Below, one piece after another: positions 8,867 to 15,899 of a DNA stretch of 64,000 nt. A program made the translations under genes and the position numbers. This DNA comes from Rubinisphaera italica. GTDB taxonomy: Bacteria; Planctomycetota; Planctomycetia; Planctomycetales; Planctomycetaceae. Location: positions 4,966,001 through 5,030,000 of the forward strand of contig NZ_SJPG01000001.1 of NCBI RefSeq assembly GCF_007859715.1, in the 5' to 3' direction. Every line of letters starts with the position of its first letter. Position 1 is the first letter of the stretch. The notes beneath the pieces were generated by a model. The model did not search any database and was not told where the DNA came from. It worked only from the letters and a program-made list of their open reading frames with translations.

Positions 8867-10561
8867 TTACCAGGACTCAAAGCTGGCAAACGTGGATTCA
8901 TCACTCTCGTCAGAAATCAGAGTCGAACCTCCTCCACCGGAATTCCAATTGCCAGAAGAATCCCATTGATTCGAACTCGTCGCCCCGCCACTCAAATCCG
9001 TAACTCCGACAGACGTATTCCCGGAGCTGACAATTTCAATCGAACTCTCACCCGATTCTCCAACTGAGGAACCCCCACTTCCAGAACTACCTATCTCAGA
9101 ACTATTAAGCTCAGAACTTTCGCCATTTGAACTCGTCACGTCCATTCCGCTACTGGATTCCGCAGTACTTGAGGAATACGAAGTATGAGACGATGTTTGC
9201 GAATCCATCGAATCCTCACTGCTGCCCAGAGAGTGGTCGGACGCAGCAGAGGTCTCAGAAAATCCATTGTCAGAACTCTCACCAGCCGAACTCGATCCTG
9301 GATTTGTGCTCCCACCTCCACTCCCACTGACCGATGTCAACGACGGCTCCGAATTCGTCAAATCCGTATCGCCATTTCCCGAATTCTTCTCTGGCAACTC
9401 CCACCGTTCATCGTGCGGCGGCTCCGGCCACAACTCCCGCGGATCTCCAGGCCCCAATGCAATCTGAAACTGAGGAGCATGATCAAACAGCACTCGAATA
9501 CGCTCCGCTGGACATTCTTCCAAGTCAGACAGATTCCGATCCTTCAACCTCACACATCCCTCCCAAGGCAACGGCAAAACCGATTGAGGTTTTGTCTGCA
9601 ATGAAAACCGTGTCACTGGCTGCGAATAGATCCGAAAGAACTCGGAGACAAACGAGCGTGAATCCTCAGCCGTCCGAATCCAGGGGACCCACACTCGAAT
9701 CCGTCGTTCCCCATGCTGATCGATACTCGTCGGCTGCCGATAATTCCCCCGCCACCGATACGACCGCCGCGCCAGCTGCGACGAATAATTTCGAAAATCG
9801 TAGACATAATCGCCCGTCAGCATCACCCGATTAAACAATAACTCCCGCGACCGCGAAGCCTGTAACTTCGTTAAATCGCGATGCTCCCGATATTCCGCCA
9901 GTACATCGTCCCGCCGTTGCCGAAAAAAGAACCGCCGCTCCGCATCCACTCCCCATGTCGCATTCCGCGCCCGCAACGCCAGGTCCTTAATCACACTACG
10001 CACCGATTCCTCACCCCGAAACTTCATCGTCGTCACATCATTCGCCAACGGCCCCGTCTCCACCAGATCCGGATCATAAATAATGTTCGTCTTTCCAACG
10101 ACGTATTGCTCGATCATTTTGCGAATCAACTCGGCCGAATTCACCACATAATCCTGAGACTCCTGATCGTAATCGGGATCCTGACCAAACTGATCCGTCC
10201 GCCCATACCGATGCGGCTTCACACCCTCCGACTTCGCAGTGAACGAGCCCGGAAAAACTTCATTCAACTGAATCGCTGGCCCCTCCAAACGAATTCGCAA
10301 CCCAGCTGGTGATTCACTTTCAACATCTTCCACACGTCCCAGATACCACCGCTCACCTGTCGAATACTCAAACGCAATCCAATGCCCCGGCTCAATCGCA
10401 TCCCGATTTGAAAACCCTTCATTCAACCGCAGTTCACCCGCACCGCAACCCCCCAGTCGATCCAACTCAAACCAGCAACGCTTCACCGCCCCCTGAGACA
10501 ACACCCCCAGAAAATCCTCCGGATCATATCCATAATGCAAAATCAGCCTCTGATAACCCAT
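8867..10561 (-). CDS. Phage tail hub-like protein with Ser/Gly-rich C-terminal domain
   Basis: 564 residues from the ATG at 10561 with GAAAG upstream. Residues 1-390 look like a baseplate/tail hub protein: beta-rich with 'GHWIAFEYSTGERWYLGRVEDV' (split here at residue 60-80) and 'VIKDLALRARN..WGVDAERRFFF', a layout shared with XkdQ/Gp27-like hub proteins. From about residue 400 to the end, roughly 160 residues are almost entirely Ser, Gly, Thr, Asn, Glu and Asp, a low-complexity acidic tail ending 'FASFESW'. Such regions are common O-glycosylation targets. Only three bases separate the stop from the Maf-like gene. The hub call rests on domain appearance and gene order after the tape measure and Dit-like genes. 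Confidence 0.65.
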   Translation of the reverse strand: MGYQRLILHYGYDPEDFLGVLSQGAVKRCWFELDRLGGCGAGELRLNEGFSNRDAIEPGHWIAFEYSTGERWYLGRVEDVESESPAGLRIRLEGPAIQLNEVFPGSFTAKSEGVKPHRYGRTDQFGQDPDYDQESQDYVVNSAELIRKMIEQYVVGKTNIIYDPDLVETGPLANDVTTMKFRGEESVRSVIKDLALRARNATWGVDAERRFFFRQRRDDVLAEYREHRDLTKLQASRSRELLFNRVMLTGDYVYDFRNYSSQLARRSYRWRGNYRQPTSIDQHGERRIRVWVPWIRTAEDSRSFVSEFFRIYSQPVTRFSLQTKPQSVLPLPWEGCVRLKDRNLSDLEECPAERIRVLFDHAPQFQIALGPGDPRELWPEPPHDERWELPEKNSGNGDTDLTNSEPSLTSVSGSGGGSTNPGSSSAGESSDNGFSETSAASDHSLGSSEDSMDSQTSSHTSYSSSTAESSSGMDVTSSNGESSELNSSEIGSSGSGGSSVGESGESSIEIVSSGNTSVGVTDLSGGATSSNQWDSSGNWNSGGGGSTLISDESDESTFASFESW

Positions 10562-10592
10562 CGTTTTTCTTTCTACTCGCCACAAATGTAGG

Positions 10593-10652
10593 GGGCCGCT
10601 GTGCGGACCTGGAGGTGATCGCTGTGTGCCACTGCTGGCTTGCCCAGTAGTG
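10593..10652. repeat. Two hairpin repeats between hub and Dit-like genes
   Basis: 10593-10609 is a CCGC TGT GCGG palindrome (family C, also at 14186 and 14601). 10630-10652 has arms CACTGCTGG and CCAGTAGTG around loop CTTGC (family A, also at 13725, 14957 and 26568). Confidence 0.8.
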
Positions 10653-10709
10653 TTTTATTCGGCGTCAAAGATAGATTCAGCCTGACCTGCAATAATTGCA
10701 CACCGTGTT

Positions 10710-11147
10710 TCAGCTCGTCTGCATCACCGGATCATCCGCATGCAAAATCAACGAATACTCATACAATTCCGGCCTCGACAACTCATACCGAAATCGCGAA
10801 ACCGAACACTGTCGAAAGTACCGATACTCCTCCGCTTCATCATCCCGATACAGAAAAAACTCTAGCAACTCCTCATCCGACGTATCCAATGCCGTCCGCA
10901 GCGTTTCCAGAGCTTCCAGCATCTCCACTTCCGAAAGCACCGGCTCCCCATCAATACTTCCCACTTCTCCCTGAATCGTGATATCGACTCCATTCCGCGA
11001 AATCCCCACCGTCCCATCACCATCTTCGAGCAGCACTTTGTACCGCTCATAATCCCAGGCATCCTGCACCTGAAACTTACTGATCGGCCCCGGCAACCCA
11101 AAAAACTCTCCCCCCTTCCGCACAGAGGGCTTAAACACCATTCCCAT
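10710..11147 (-). CDS. Distal-tail (Dit)-like phage tail protein
   Basis: 145 residues from the ATG at 11147; a longer frame starts inside a palindromic repeat and is unlikely. Beta-rich, with 'GISRNGVDITIQG' near residue 47, a helical stretch 'LEALETLRTAL', then 'FFLYRDD...FRQCSVSRFRYELSRPELYEYSL'. This strand-helix-strand pattern with a C-terminal ring-forming domain is seen in distal tail and tail-completion proteins of siphophages. It lies between the tape measure and the hub, where Dit genes normally sit. The last residues are poorly conserved in type. Assignment is by position and pattern, not by a diagnostic motif. Confidence 0.5.
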   Translation of the reverse strand: MGMVFKPSVRKGGEFFGLPGPISKFQVQDAWDYERYKVLLEDGDGTVGISRNGVDITIQGEVGSIDGEPVLSEVEMLEALETLRTALDTSDEELLEFFLYRDDEAEEYRYFRQCSVSRFRYELSRPELYEYSLILHADDPVMQTS

Positions 11148-11176
11148 TACTCTTCCTTCTTCAAACGTCCTCGTGC

Positions 11177-11333
11177 CACGGCTCTGTGAGCCGTGCAATC
11201 ATATTGCCCAGTGGCTAGTGTCGAGTGGCCAGTGTGGTTGAGTGTTGAAAGTACGAGAATTATCGAAGTTTCGATTTCCACTTCGAAGCCCTCTGAAAAC
11301 CTTCTCCCTACTCTAACCACTCACCTCTACCCC
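11177..11333. repeat. Hairpin plus two heptamer arrays
   Basis: 11177-11195 is a CACGGCTC TGT GAGCCGTG hairpin (family B). 11209-11237 is a heptamer array AGTGGCT AGTGTCG AGTGGCC. 11308-11333 is a CTCTAAC-type heptamer array running into the tape-measure stop codon. Confidence 0.8.
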
Positions 11334-12085
11334 CTCCGGTTCCTCAACCGATGCCCCTCCAACTGCAAATCACTCAACAGCCCACTCACATCGGCCATCT
11401 CATTCACATGCACGGAAATCTCACCGTATTGATGAATCGTCTGCGAACCACTCGGCTGCTCTGAGGGGTTTCGATTCGAATTCCGCTCCACTCCCCGATT
11501 CACATCCTCCAGTGGAGCCAAGCCCAATTGCGATACGACCGCCTTCTGCACGACAAATTCACCCGCTGTCAGCATCGCCGGAATCCGATCAATTCCACTG
11601 CGTCCTGTCACCAGTCCCCCACCTGCAAACTGACGCGACCCTGATGTCCGACCACCACCGCCACCTGAATATCCTCCACTCGGATTACCTCCTCCAGGAT
11701 TCGGCACATTCGGAATCCCACCGCCAACACGACCACCCCCGCCACTTCCCGACAGAGATGCTAACTGAGCCGCCACTCGGGCTATCGCCGCACTCAACTG
11801 ATTCAAAGCCGCCAACGCCGGCGAGACATTGATCGAAACCGACATCCCACTCAGCTGCCGCACTTGGTTCACCACCTGCTGCAATCGCGAAGAAACCTGT
11901 GACAGTGGACTCAACATCCGACGCGCATCTGCTCCCAGTCGACTGAACGCACTCCCCGAACTTCCCAACCGATCCAGCAACTGATTTAACGACTCCAGCC
12001 GCTCAATCACCTCATCCAGTTCCGACTGAAAACCAGAACTATCCCCCATAATCTGAATACTCAAAGACTCAGAAAACCCAGCCAT
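11327..12085 (-). CDS. Short tail tape measure protein
   Basis: 252 residues. The N-terminal 130 residues are helical and coiled-coil-like with regular Leu/Ser spacing. Residues 130-165 are Gly/Pro/Ser linker. The C-terminal part has the tape-measure hallmark 'FAGGGLVTGRSGIDRIPAML' followed by 'TAGEFVVQKAVVSQ'. Tape measure length sets tail length at roughly 1.5 angstrom per residue (general rule). 252 residues would mean a tail near 40 nm, much shorter than most siphophages, unless the gene has lost its middle. It lies after the tail tube gene, the expected order. Confidence 0.75.
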   Translation of the reverse strand: MAGFSESLSIQIMGDSSGFQSELDEVIERLESLNQLLDRLGSSGSAFSRLGADARRMLSPLSQVSSRLQQVVNQVRQLSGMSVSINVSPALAALNQLSAAIARVAAQLASLSGSGGGGRVGGGIPNVPNPGGGNPSGGYSGGGGGRTSGSRQFAGGGLVTGRSGIDRIPAMLTAGEFVVQKAVVSQLGLAPLEDVNRGVERNSNRNPSEQPSGSQTIHQYGEISVHVNEMADVSGLLSDLQLEGHRLRNRRG

Positions 12086-12114
12086 TACTTTTCTCCAAAC
12101 AATCGCGTCTTCAT

Positions 12115-12149
12115 AGAGATTAGAGGTGAGTGATGAGAGGTTAGAGTGA
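12115..12149. repeat. Heptamer array (TTAGAGG type)
   Basis: Degenerate seven-base units of the reverse CCTCTAA type fill the spacer between tail tube and tape measure genes. Confidence 0.75.
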
Positions 12150-12185
12150 TCTAAAAGATCACCGAAGCCTCTTCAACCCTCAACC

Positions 12186-12698
12186 TCAAACCAACCTCTC
12201 CACCGTCGGTGCCACCGCAAACGATCGTCCCGTTAACGAAATCACATTAAACTCATCCCCTTCCGACAAGCTCAACGTCTCTCGATACACCTTCTCGAAC
12301 GTAATCGTCTCCCCCGCCACACCCGCCGGATCGACAACCTTAAACACAAGCGTCAACGTTTCCTGCTCACCATCAGCAGAGGTACTCACGACCTCTGTCC
12401 CAGAAGCAAGTGTCAGAAACTCATACAACTGAAGGGGATCCCCACTACTCGCGCTCTTACCGATTAGTTGCGTCCATTTCGCAGAGAACGACAACGTCAC
12501 AGAGACGTCATCGCCTCGTCGCAAATGTCCTCCCGAGATTTTTCCCCGATCCTTCACCTCAATCGTATTCAGACGCTCCGTCCAGGTCAGATCGCCCTCA
12601 TCGAGCACCACTGTCAACGACAACGGCGTCGGCGAGGTCCCATCGACCAGCATCAACTCCGCATCCCGCAAATTCCTCACCAGATTTGAAACCGCCAT
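12186..12698 (-). CDS. Major tail tube protein
   Basis: 170 residues, beta-sandwich-like. It opens 'MAVSNLVRNLRDAELMLVDG', then shows alternating strands ('SLTVVLDEGDLTWTE', 'VSVTLSFSAKW', 'ETLTLVFKVVDP') and ends with Phe/Val-rich strands 'GRSFAVAPTVERLV'. The mid-region 'YEFLTLASG' resembles tail tube proteins that describe a charged DNA lumen. Its ATG sits two bases from the stop of the terminator-like gene upstream, so the pair is coupled. Position directly before the tape measure gene supports the call. No key residue is known to check. Confidence 0.65.
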   Translation of the reverse strand: MAVSNLVRNLRDAELMLVDGTSPTPLSLTVVLDEGDLTWTERLNTIEVKDRGKISGGHLRRGDDVSVTLSFSAKWTQLIGKSASSGDPLQLYEFLTLASGTEVVSTSADGEQETLTLVFKVVDPAGVAGETITFEKVYRETLSLSEGDEFNVISLTGRSFAVAPTVERLV

Positions 12699-13163
12699 CT
12701 ATTCCCCTTCTCCAGTTAACTGAGCCAACCCGCGGCTGCTCACCAGCATGTGCGTCAAATCCCCACCGAGCACCCGCTGTTCAATCCGCGACAAATCCCG
12801 CACTTCCGTTTCCCCCATTCGAGCCGCACCAATGACTGGCAACCCCGACAACGTCCCATCCCGCACCGTCCAGACCGATCTCGATAACACTTCCCGCACC
12901 GCATCAACTAGCAAGTGCACCTTCTTTAAGTCCGTATCCCGTCGCACAAAACAATGCACATCGACAAAAAAACGCACCATCTGCAAACCGACCTGCGACC
13001 GCTGTACTTCGCGAATCACTGGCGTCTGCAATTCCACCCAGCTATTCCAGTCCGACGCATCCACCTGCATCCCCGGAAAGATCGTTGGACACCCACCCGC
13101 AAACTGATCATCCCAAAACGCCGAAAAACTCTGCACCAGATTCCTGCAACCCAACTGCACCAT
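12699..13163 (-). CDS. Tail terminator-like protein
   Basis: 154 residues, alpha/beta. A helical N-terminus ('NLVQSFSAFWDDQF') and strands 'FFVDVHCFVRR' plus a helix 'KVHLLVDAVREVLSR' give the small alpha-beta fold of tail terminators and minor tail U-like proteins. It sits between the HK97-gp10-like gene and the tail tube gene, the standard order (connector, gp10, terminator, tube). The assignment is mostly synteny. A head-closure protein is the alternative. Confidence 0.5.
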   Translation of the reverse strand: MVQLGCRNLVQSFSAFWDDQFAGGCPTIFPGMQVDASDWNSWVELQTPVIREVQRSQVGLQMVRFFVDVHCFVRRDTDLKKVHLLVDAVREVLSRSVWTVRDGTLSGLPVIGAARMGETEVRDLSRIEQRVLGGDLTHMLVSSRGLAQLTGEGE

Positions 13164-13181
13164 CGGAAACCTTCCTTTGAA

Positions 13182-13613
13182 TTATTCTTCGAAAGCGGCC
13201 CGAGCAATCTCTTCACCCACAATGTCTGCACCCTGGCTACGATTCTCATCCAGACTTCTTCGGACACTTCCCGTCCCACTCCGCCCGCGACTGCCATACT
13301 CCACAAACGGCTCATACTCCACAAAATTAATCGCCTCAACCTCCGTCTGCTCAGCCTCCTCAATCACTGAGGCCTCCCCTTCCCCGCCCGCATCCCCCGC
13401 TCCATCTCCCGTCGTCAACCCGAGAGAACTCAAAGCTGCACCCCATCCCGCCCGAGATCGTCCCGTCTCCACCGGATGCTCACTAATCACATCCCTCAAC
13501 ACCTGTTGACCGACTTGGACCAAGCCCCGCCGCCGACCTTCACGAATCCGCCCCCGCCCAGCCTCCAACCTCGCCAGCAACGACTCCAAGTCTGATTCCA
13601 CTGAAACACTCAT
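13182..13613 (-). CDS. HK97 gp10-like tail-completion / head-tail component
   Basis: 143 residues. The central 'VISEHPVETGRSRAGW' block (about residues 44-60) and later 'AINFVEYEPFVEYGSRGRSG' are the typical pattern of the HK97 gp10 family, where a 'P-V-x-T-G-x-x-R-x-x-W' motif precedes a 'YA/VEYG' motif. An acidic Gly/Glu insertion separates the two. The C-terminus is helical. It acts in joining head and tail. It lies between the FII-like connector and the terminator-like gene. Confidence 0.75.
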   Translation of the reverse strand: MSVSVESDLESLLARLEAGRGRIREGRRRGLVQVGQQVLRDVISEHPVETGRSRAGWGAALSSLGLTTGDGAGDAGGEGEASVIEEAEQTEVEAINFVEYEPFVEYGSRGRSGTGSVRRSLDENRSQGADIVGEEIARAAFEE

Positions 13614-13627
13614 ACTACCCTCCGTAG

Positions 13628-13795
13628 GGTGCGTCTTGACGCACCAACTTTAACTGAGTCCAGGCGAGCCGAGTCAGTCATGGCTCGGGTATTCCCACGA
13701 TCCCTGTGCGTTCACCGCGTGTGCCACTGCTGGCTTGCCCAGCAGTGTTTCTTTTAACCTGGGTGGCTGGGGTCGAAGCACAATGAATCCCCCAG
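13628..13795. repeat. Cluster of four different palindromic repeats
   Basis: 13628-13645: GGTGCGTC TT GACGCACC. 13663-13696: element shared in inverted orientation with 53654-53687 in the host region. 13725-13747: family A hairpin, perfect 9-bp stem. 13761-13795: family G hairpin (GGGTGGCTGGGG to CCCCCAG). They fill the spacer between the FII-like and gp10-like genes. Confidence 0.8.
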
Positions 13796-13808
13796 AACTC
13801 TGTAAATT

Positions 13809-14168
13809 TCACCGTCGACGAACCGTCAACTGAACCACCCCCAACACCTGCTCAAACCGGAAATCCACAATTGCATACTCCTCCCCCTCCATTAGCACGC
13901 GATCCGTCAAAGAGGGACAATCCTCTGGTAGTTCATCAGTTCGAATCACCAACTCCATCAAGCCCGAACGGGACTGACCATCCGCAACATCCAACCGCTG
14001 CTCATCCACATGCCCTGGCATCGCTAGCAATTCCACATCCGTCAACTCTTCCTCAACCACCAGCGACGCCGCATCAACACTCGACTCCACAACGCGATAC
14101 ACAACCGCTTTCCCAAAATCAGAAAACACCAGACTCAAATCACTATTAACAATCGCATTCAACATCAT
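13809..14168 (-). CDS. Head-tail connector, gpFII-like
   Basis: 119 residues from tandem ATG codons at 14168/14165; the longer frame begins inside repeat DNA. The pattern 'LSLVFSDFGKAVVYRVVE', an acidic strand 'VVEEELTDVELLAMPG', 'LMELVIRTDELP', and the terminal 'VLMEGEEYAIVDFRFEQVLGVVQLTVRRR' follows lambda gpFII and similar joining proteins: a beta barrel whose last strands hold 'G-x-x-Y-x-V-x-D'. It should seal the head after packaging and give the tail a docking surface. Position just before gp10 fits. Confidence 0.65.
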   Translation of the reverse strand: MMLNAIVNSDLSLVFSDFGKAVVYRVVESSVDAASLVVEEELTDVELLAMPGHVDEQRLDVADGQSRSGLMELVIRTDELPEDCPSLTDRVLMEGEEYAIVDFRFEQVLGVVQLTVRRR

Positions 14169-14185
14169 TCGTCTCCCGATGGTAG

Positions 14186-14248
14186 GGTCCGCTGTGCGGA
14201 TTAATTTATTTAAGGGTGGCTGGGGTCGCAGCGAAGCGAAGCCCCCAG
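14186..14248. repeat. Family C and family G hairpins
   Basis: 14186-14202 is GGTCCGC TGT GCGGA. 14214-14248 is a GGGTGGCTGGGG/CCCCCAG hairpin also seen at 13761, 24007 and 54150. Confidence 0.75.
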
Positions 14249-14277
14249 AAGATCCACTCTTCACTCACCCCCATGCC

Positions 14278-14586
14278 CTAACCCATTCCGGTGCGCGAGC
14301 AATCCCCCTGAGAAACCTCCCACCCAGGCTCTACCAACTCCTGCCGTTTCAACTTCTCCTGCACCAACTCTTCATATTGCTTCCGAGCCAGCATCAACGC
14401 CTTCAAATTCGCCCCCCGATCCACACTCGCTTTCGGATCCGTCCCCACCGCATACTTCAAAGCCGACAATTTCCCCTCTCGAACCAGATTCAAGATATCC
14501 AGATCAATCTGCTCAAGAATCCCATAAATCGCCTCAACACTCAGCTCAACTCCCGCGACCCCCGAAAGATCTTCCAAATCACTCAT
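14278..14586 (-). CDS. Small unknown phage protein
   Basis: 102 residues from the ATG at 14586 (the track of upstream codons runs into a palindrome). It is helical and charged: 'VEAIYGILEQIDLDILNLVREGKL' then 'RGANLKALMLARKQYEELVQEKLKRQEL'. No membrane or signal segment. I recognise no family. Its place between the tail assembly chaperone and FII-like genes suggests a virion or assembly factor, for example a head-completion or small scaffold-like helix bundle. That is by position only. Confidence 0.55.
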   Translation of the reverse strand: MSDLEDLSGVAGVELSVEAIYGILEQIDLDILNLVREGKLSALKYAVGTDPKASVDRGANLKALMLARKQYEELVQEKLKRQELVEPGWEVSQGDCSRTGMG

Positions 14587-14600
14587 CTCTACCCCCGTAG

Positions 14601-15002
14601 GGTCCGCTGTGCGGACCATTGATTACTATCTCACCTGTATGAAATGGACTTAAAAGTTTAAGAAGTCATATGACCTATTAAATAAACTGAATTGATTTCT
14701 GAAGGCCATAAAACAACTTCATTAATCAACCTCCAGACGGTCTTTGAATTTTTGAACCACAGAGGCACAGAGGACACAGAGAACTTTTACTATCAAATGC
14801 AAATGCAGTTTTCGGATCAATTTGCCATTTTTATTCAACCTCGTAAAAACTCTCTGTGTCTCTGTGTCTCTGTGGTTTACTCTTATTCAATATTCTTTGA
14901 CTGCTTGACTCGCTTCGAACCGCTCTGTCAATCGCTCAATTTCATTAGACTTGTGCCACTGCTGGCTTGCCTAGCAATGTTCTTCAATGCCCCGAACCCC
15001 GA
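14601..15002. repeat. Repeat-filled spacer: hairpins and a long octamer inverted repeat
   Basis: 14601-14617: perfect GGTCCGC TGT GCGGACC. 14753-14878: two arms of CACAGAGG/CTCTGTGT octamer units in inverted orientation, about 30 bp each, separated by about 60 bp. 14957-14979: degenerate family A hairpin. I see no gene on either strand; short open frames here only translate the repeats. Confidence 0.8.
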
Positions 15003-15694
15003 TTACCGAACCCCGAAACCCGCCAATTCCTCCTGCTCCCGCAACCGCTCATAAGCCAAAAGCTCCATCTGCTCCCCGTACCGCAACGCCCAGAACTGCT
15101 CCGCCGAAAGCGACATCCGCTCACACACTCGCAGCACACAATAAGTCAAGCTGCGAGGCGTGTTGAGATCCGCCTTCGACTCCCCATTCAGAAAAAAACA
15201 GCACGGCTCTCCTGGACATGATCTCCCGCCAGATGACTCAATTCCGCCACCCGATCACAAAACCAGATCACATCCCCCGACGACCAGCCCGCCTGCTCCA
15301 GCTCTTCATGAAACGCGTCCGCAAACGAAACCCAGGACTCCCGCGAACTCGGCACCAGCGTCTCAAACTCATACCGTGTATCACCCCGCAAACATTCCCA
15401 AACCACCAGCACCGCAACCCGCTGATGATATTTCTCCAACTCCAGCAGATACTCTGCAGCCGACTCATCCCGCTGCAAAACCGCCAGTCCATCCCCATCC
15501 CGCAAAACCCGTCCCTGAGAATCCCGACTCACCTTCGTCGGAGCCGTCGGCTGCAAAATCCCCCGCTCCCGCAACGAACGCTGAAAACTCAACGGGAGTG
15601 GACGAATCTCCATTTCCCATACCGTCCCATCAGGCCGCGACAAACTCACCCCCCGACAAAACTCCCCCACCACCCTCTTCCCACAAAACTTCAT
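15003..15694 (-). CDS. Tail assembly chaperone, long form made by -1 frameshift
   Basis: The upstream frame (15694-15188, 168 residues, ATG at 15694 with GGAG upstream) ends shortly after the heptamer T TTT TTC at 15197-15191. A -1 slip there leads into an open frame of 62 more codons (CTG at 15191 to the TAA at 15005-15003), about 230 residues in all. The N-terminal domain is gpG-like ('IRPLPLSFQRSLRERG'). The extension is gpT-like ('MSLSAEQFWALRYGEQMELL' then an acidic helix). Short and long forms, made in fixed ratio, bind the tape measure and help tail tube assembly in siphophages. Oddly, it lies after the capsid gene, not next to the tape measure. Confidence 0.8.
15188..15694 (-). CDS. 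Tail assembly chaperone, short form (gpG-like)
   Basis: 168 residues, the product when no frameshift happens. Beta-rich start ('RVVGEFCRGVSLSRPDGTVWE'), then helical segments ('AAEYLLELEKYHQRVAVLVVWE') and an acidic C-terminal helix 'FADAFHEELEQAGWSSGDVIW'. The stop TGA follows two Phe codons of the slippery run. See the long form for the reasons behind the family assignment. Confidence 0.75.
   Translation of the reverse strand: MKFCGKRVVGEFCRGVSLSRPDGTVWEMEIRPLPLSFQRSLRERGILQPTAPTKVSRDSQGRVLRDGDGLAVLQRDESAAEYLLELEKYHQRVAVLVVWECLRGDTRYEFETLVPSSRESWVSFADAFHEELEQAGWSSGDVIWFCDRVAELSHLAGDHVQESRAVFF
15191..15197 (-). promoter_or_regulatory. Programmed -1 slippery heptamer T TTT TTC
   Basis: On the minus strand, zero-frame codons TTT and TTC are preceded by T, the X XXY YYZ rule. 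The zero-frame stop follows at once, and the -1 frame stays open for 62 codons with plausible protein. Confidence 0.8.
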
Positions 15695-15711
15695 CCACAT
15701 CTCCTTTTGAA

Positions 15712-15899
15712 TGCCCAGTATCCAGTGGCCAGAGGCCCGTGTATTGAAAGCCGAAAGGGGAAAGCGGAAAGCCGAGAGCTTCGGAACCGCTGTAACAATA
15801 TCACCTCTTTCGGCTTTCCGCTTTCCACCTTCCGCTTTAAAAAAGCCCTGTGGCCTATCCCCTCTCTAACCACTAATCTCTAATCCCTAACCTCTAACT
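15712..15899. repeat. Three heptamer families in one spacer
   Basis: 15712-15740: AGTGGCC-type units. 15746-15778: GGAAAGC-type units; 15807-15838: the reverse CTTTCCG type, so the two form an inverted pair. 15861-15899: CTCTAAC/CACTAAT/CCCTAAC units reaching the capsid gene stop. Confidence 0.85.

Noticed and set aside
9334..9834. Plus-strand frames opposite the Ser-rich tail of the hub
   Set aside because: Shadow frames produced by the repetitive Ser/Gly codons; no domain.
14692..15054. 120-codon plus-strand frame starting near 14692
   Set aside because: It translates the octamer inverted repeat and the family A hairpin; not a gene.
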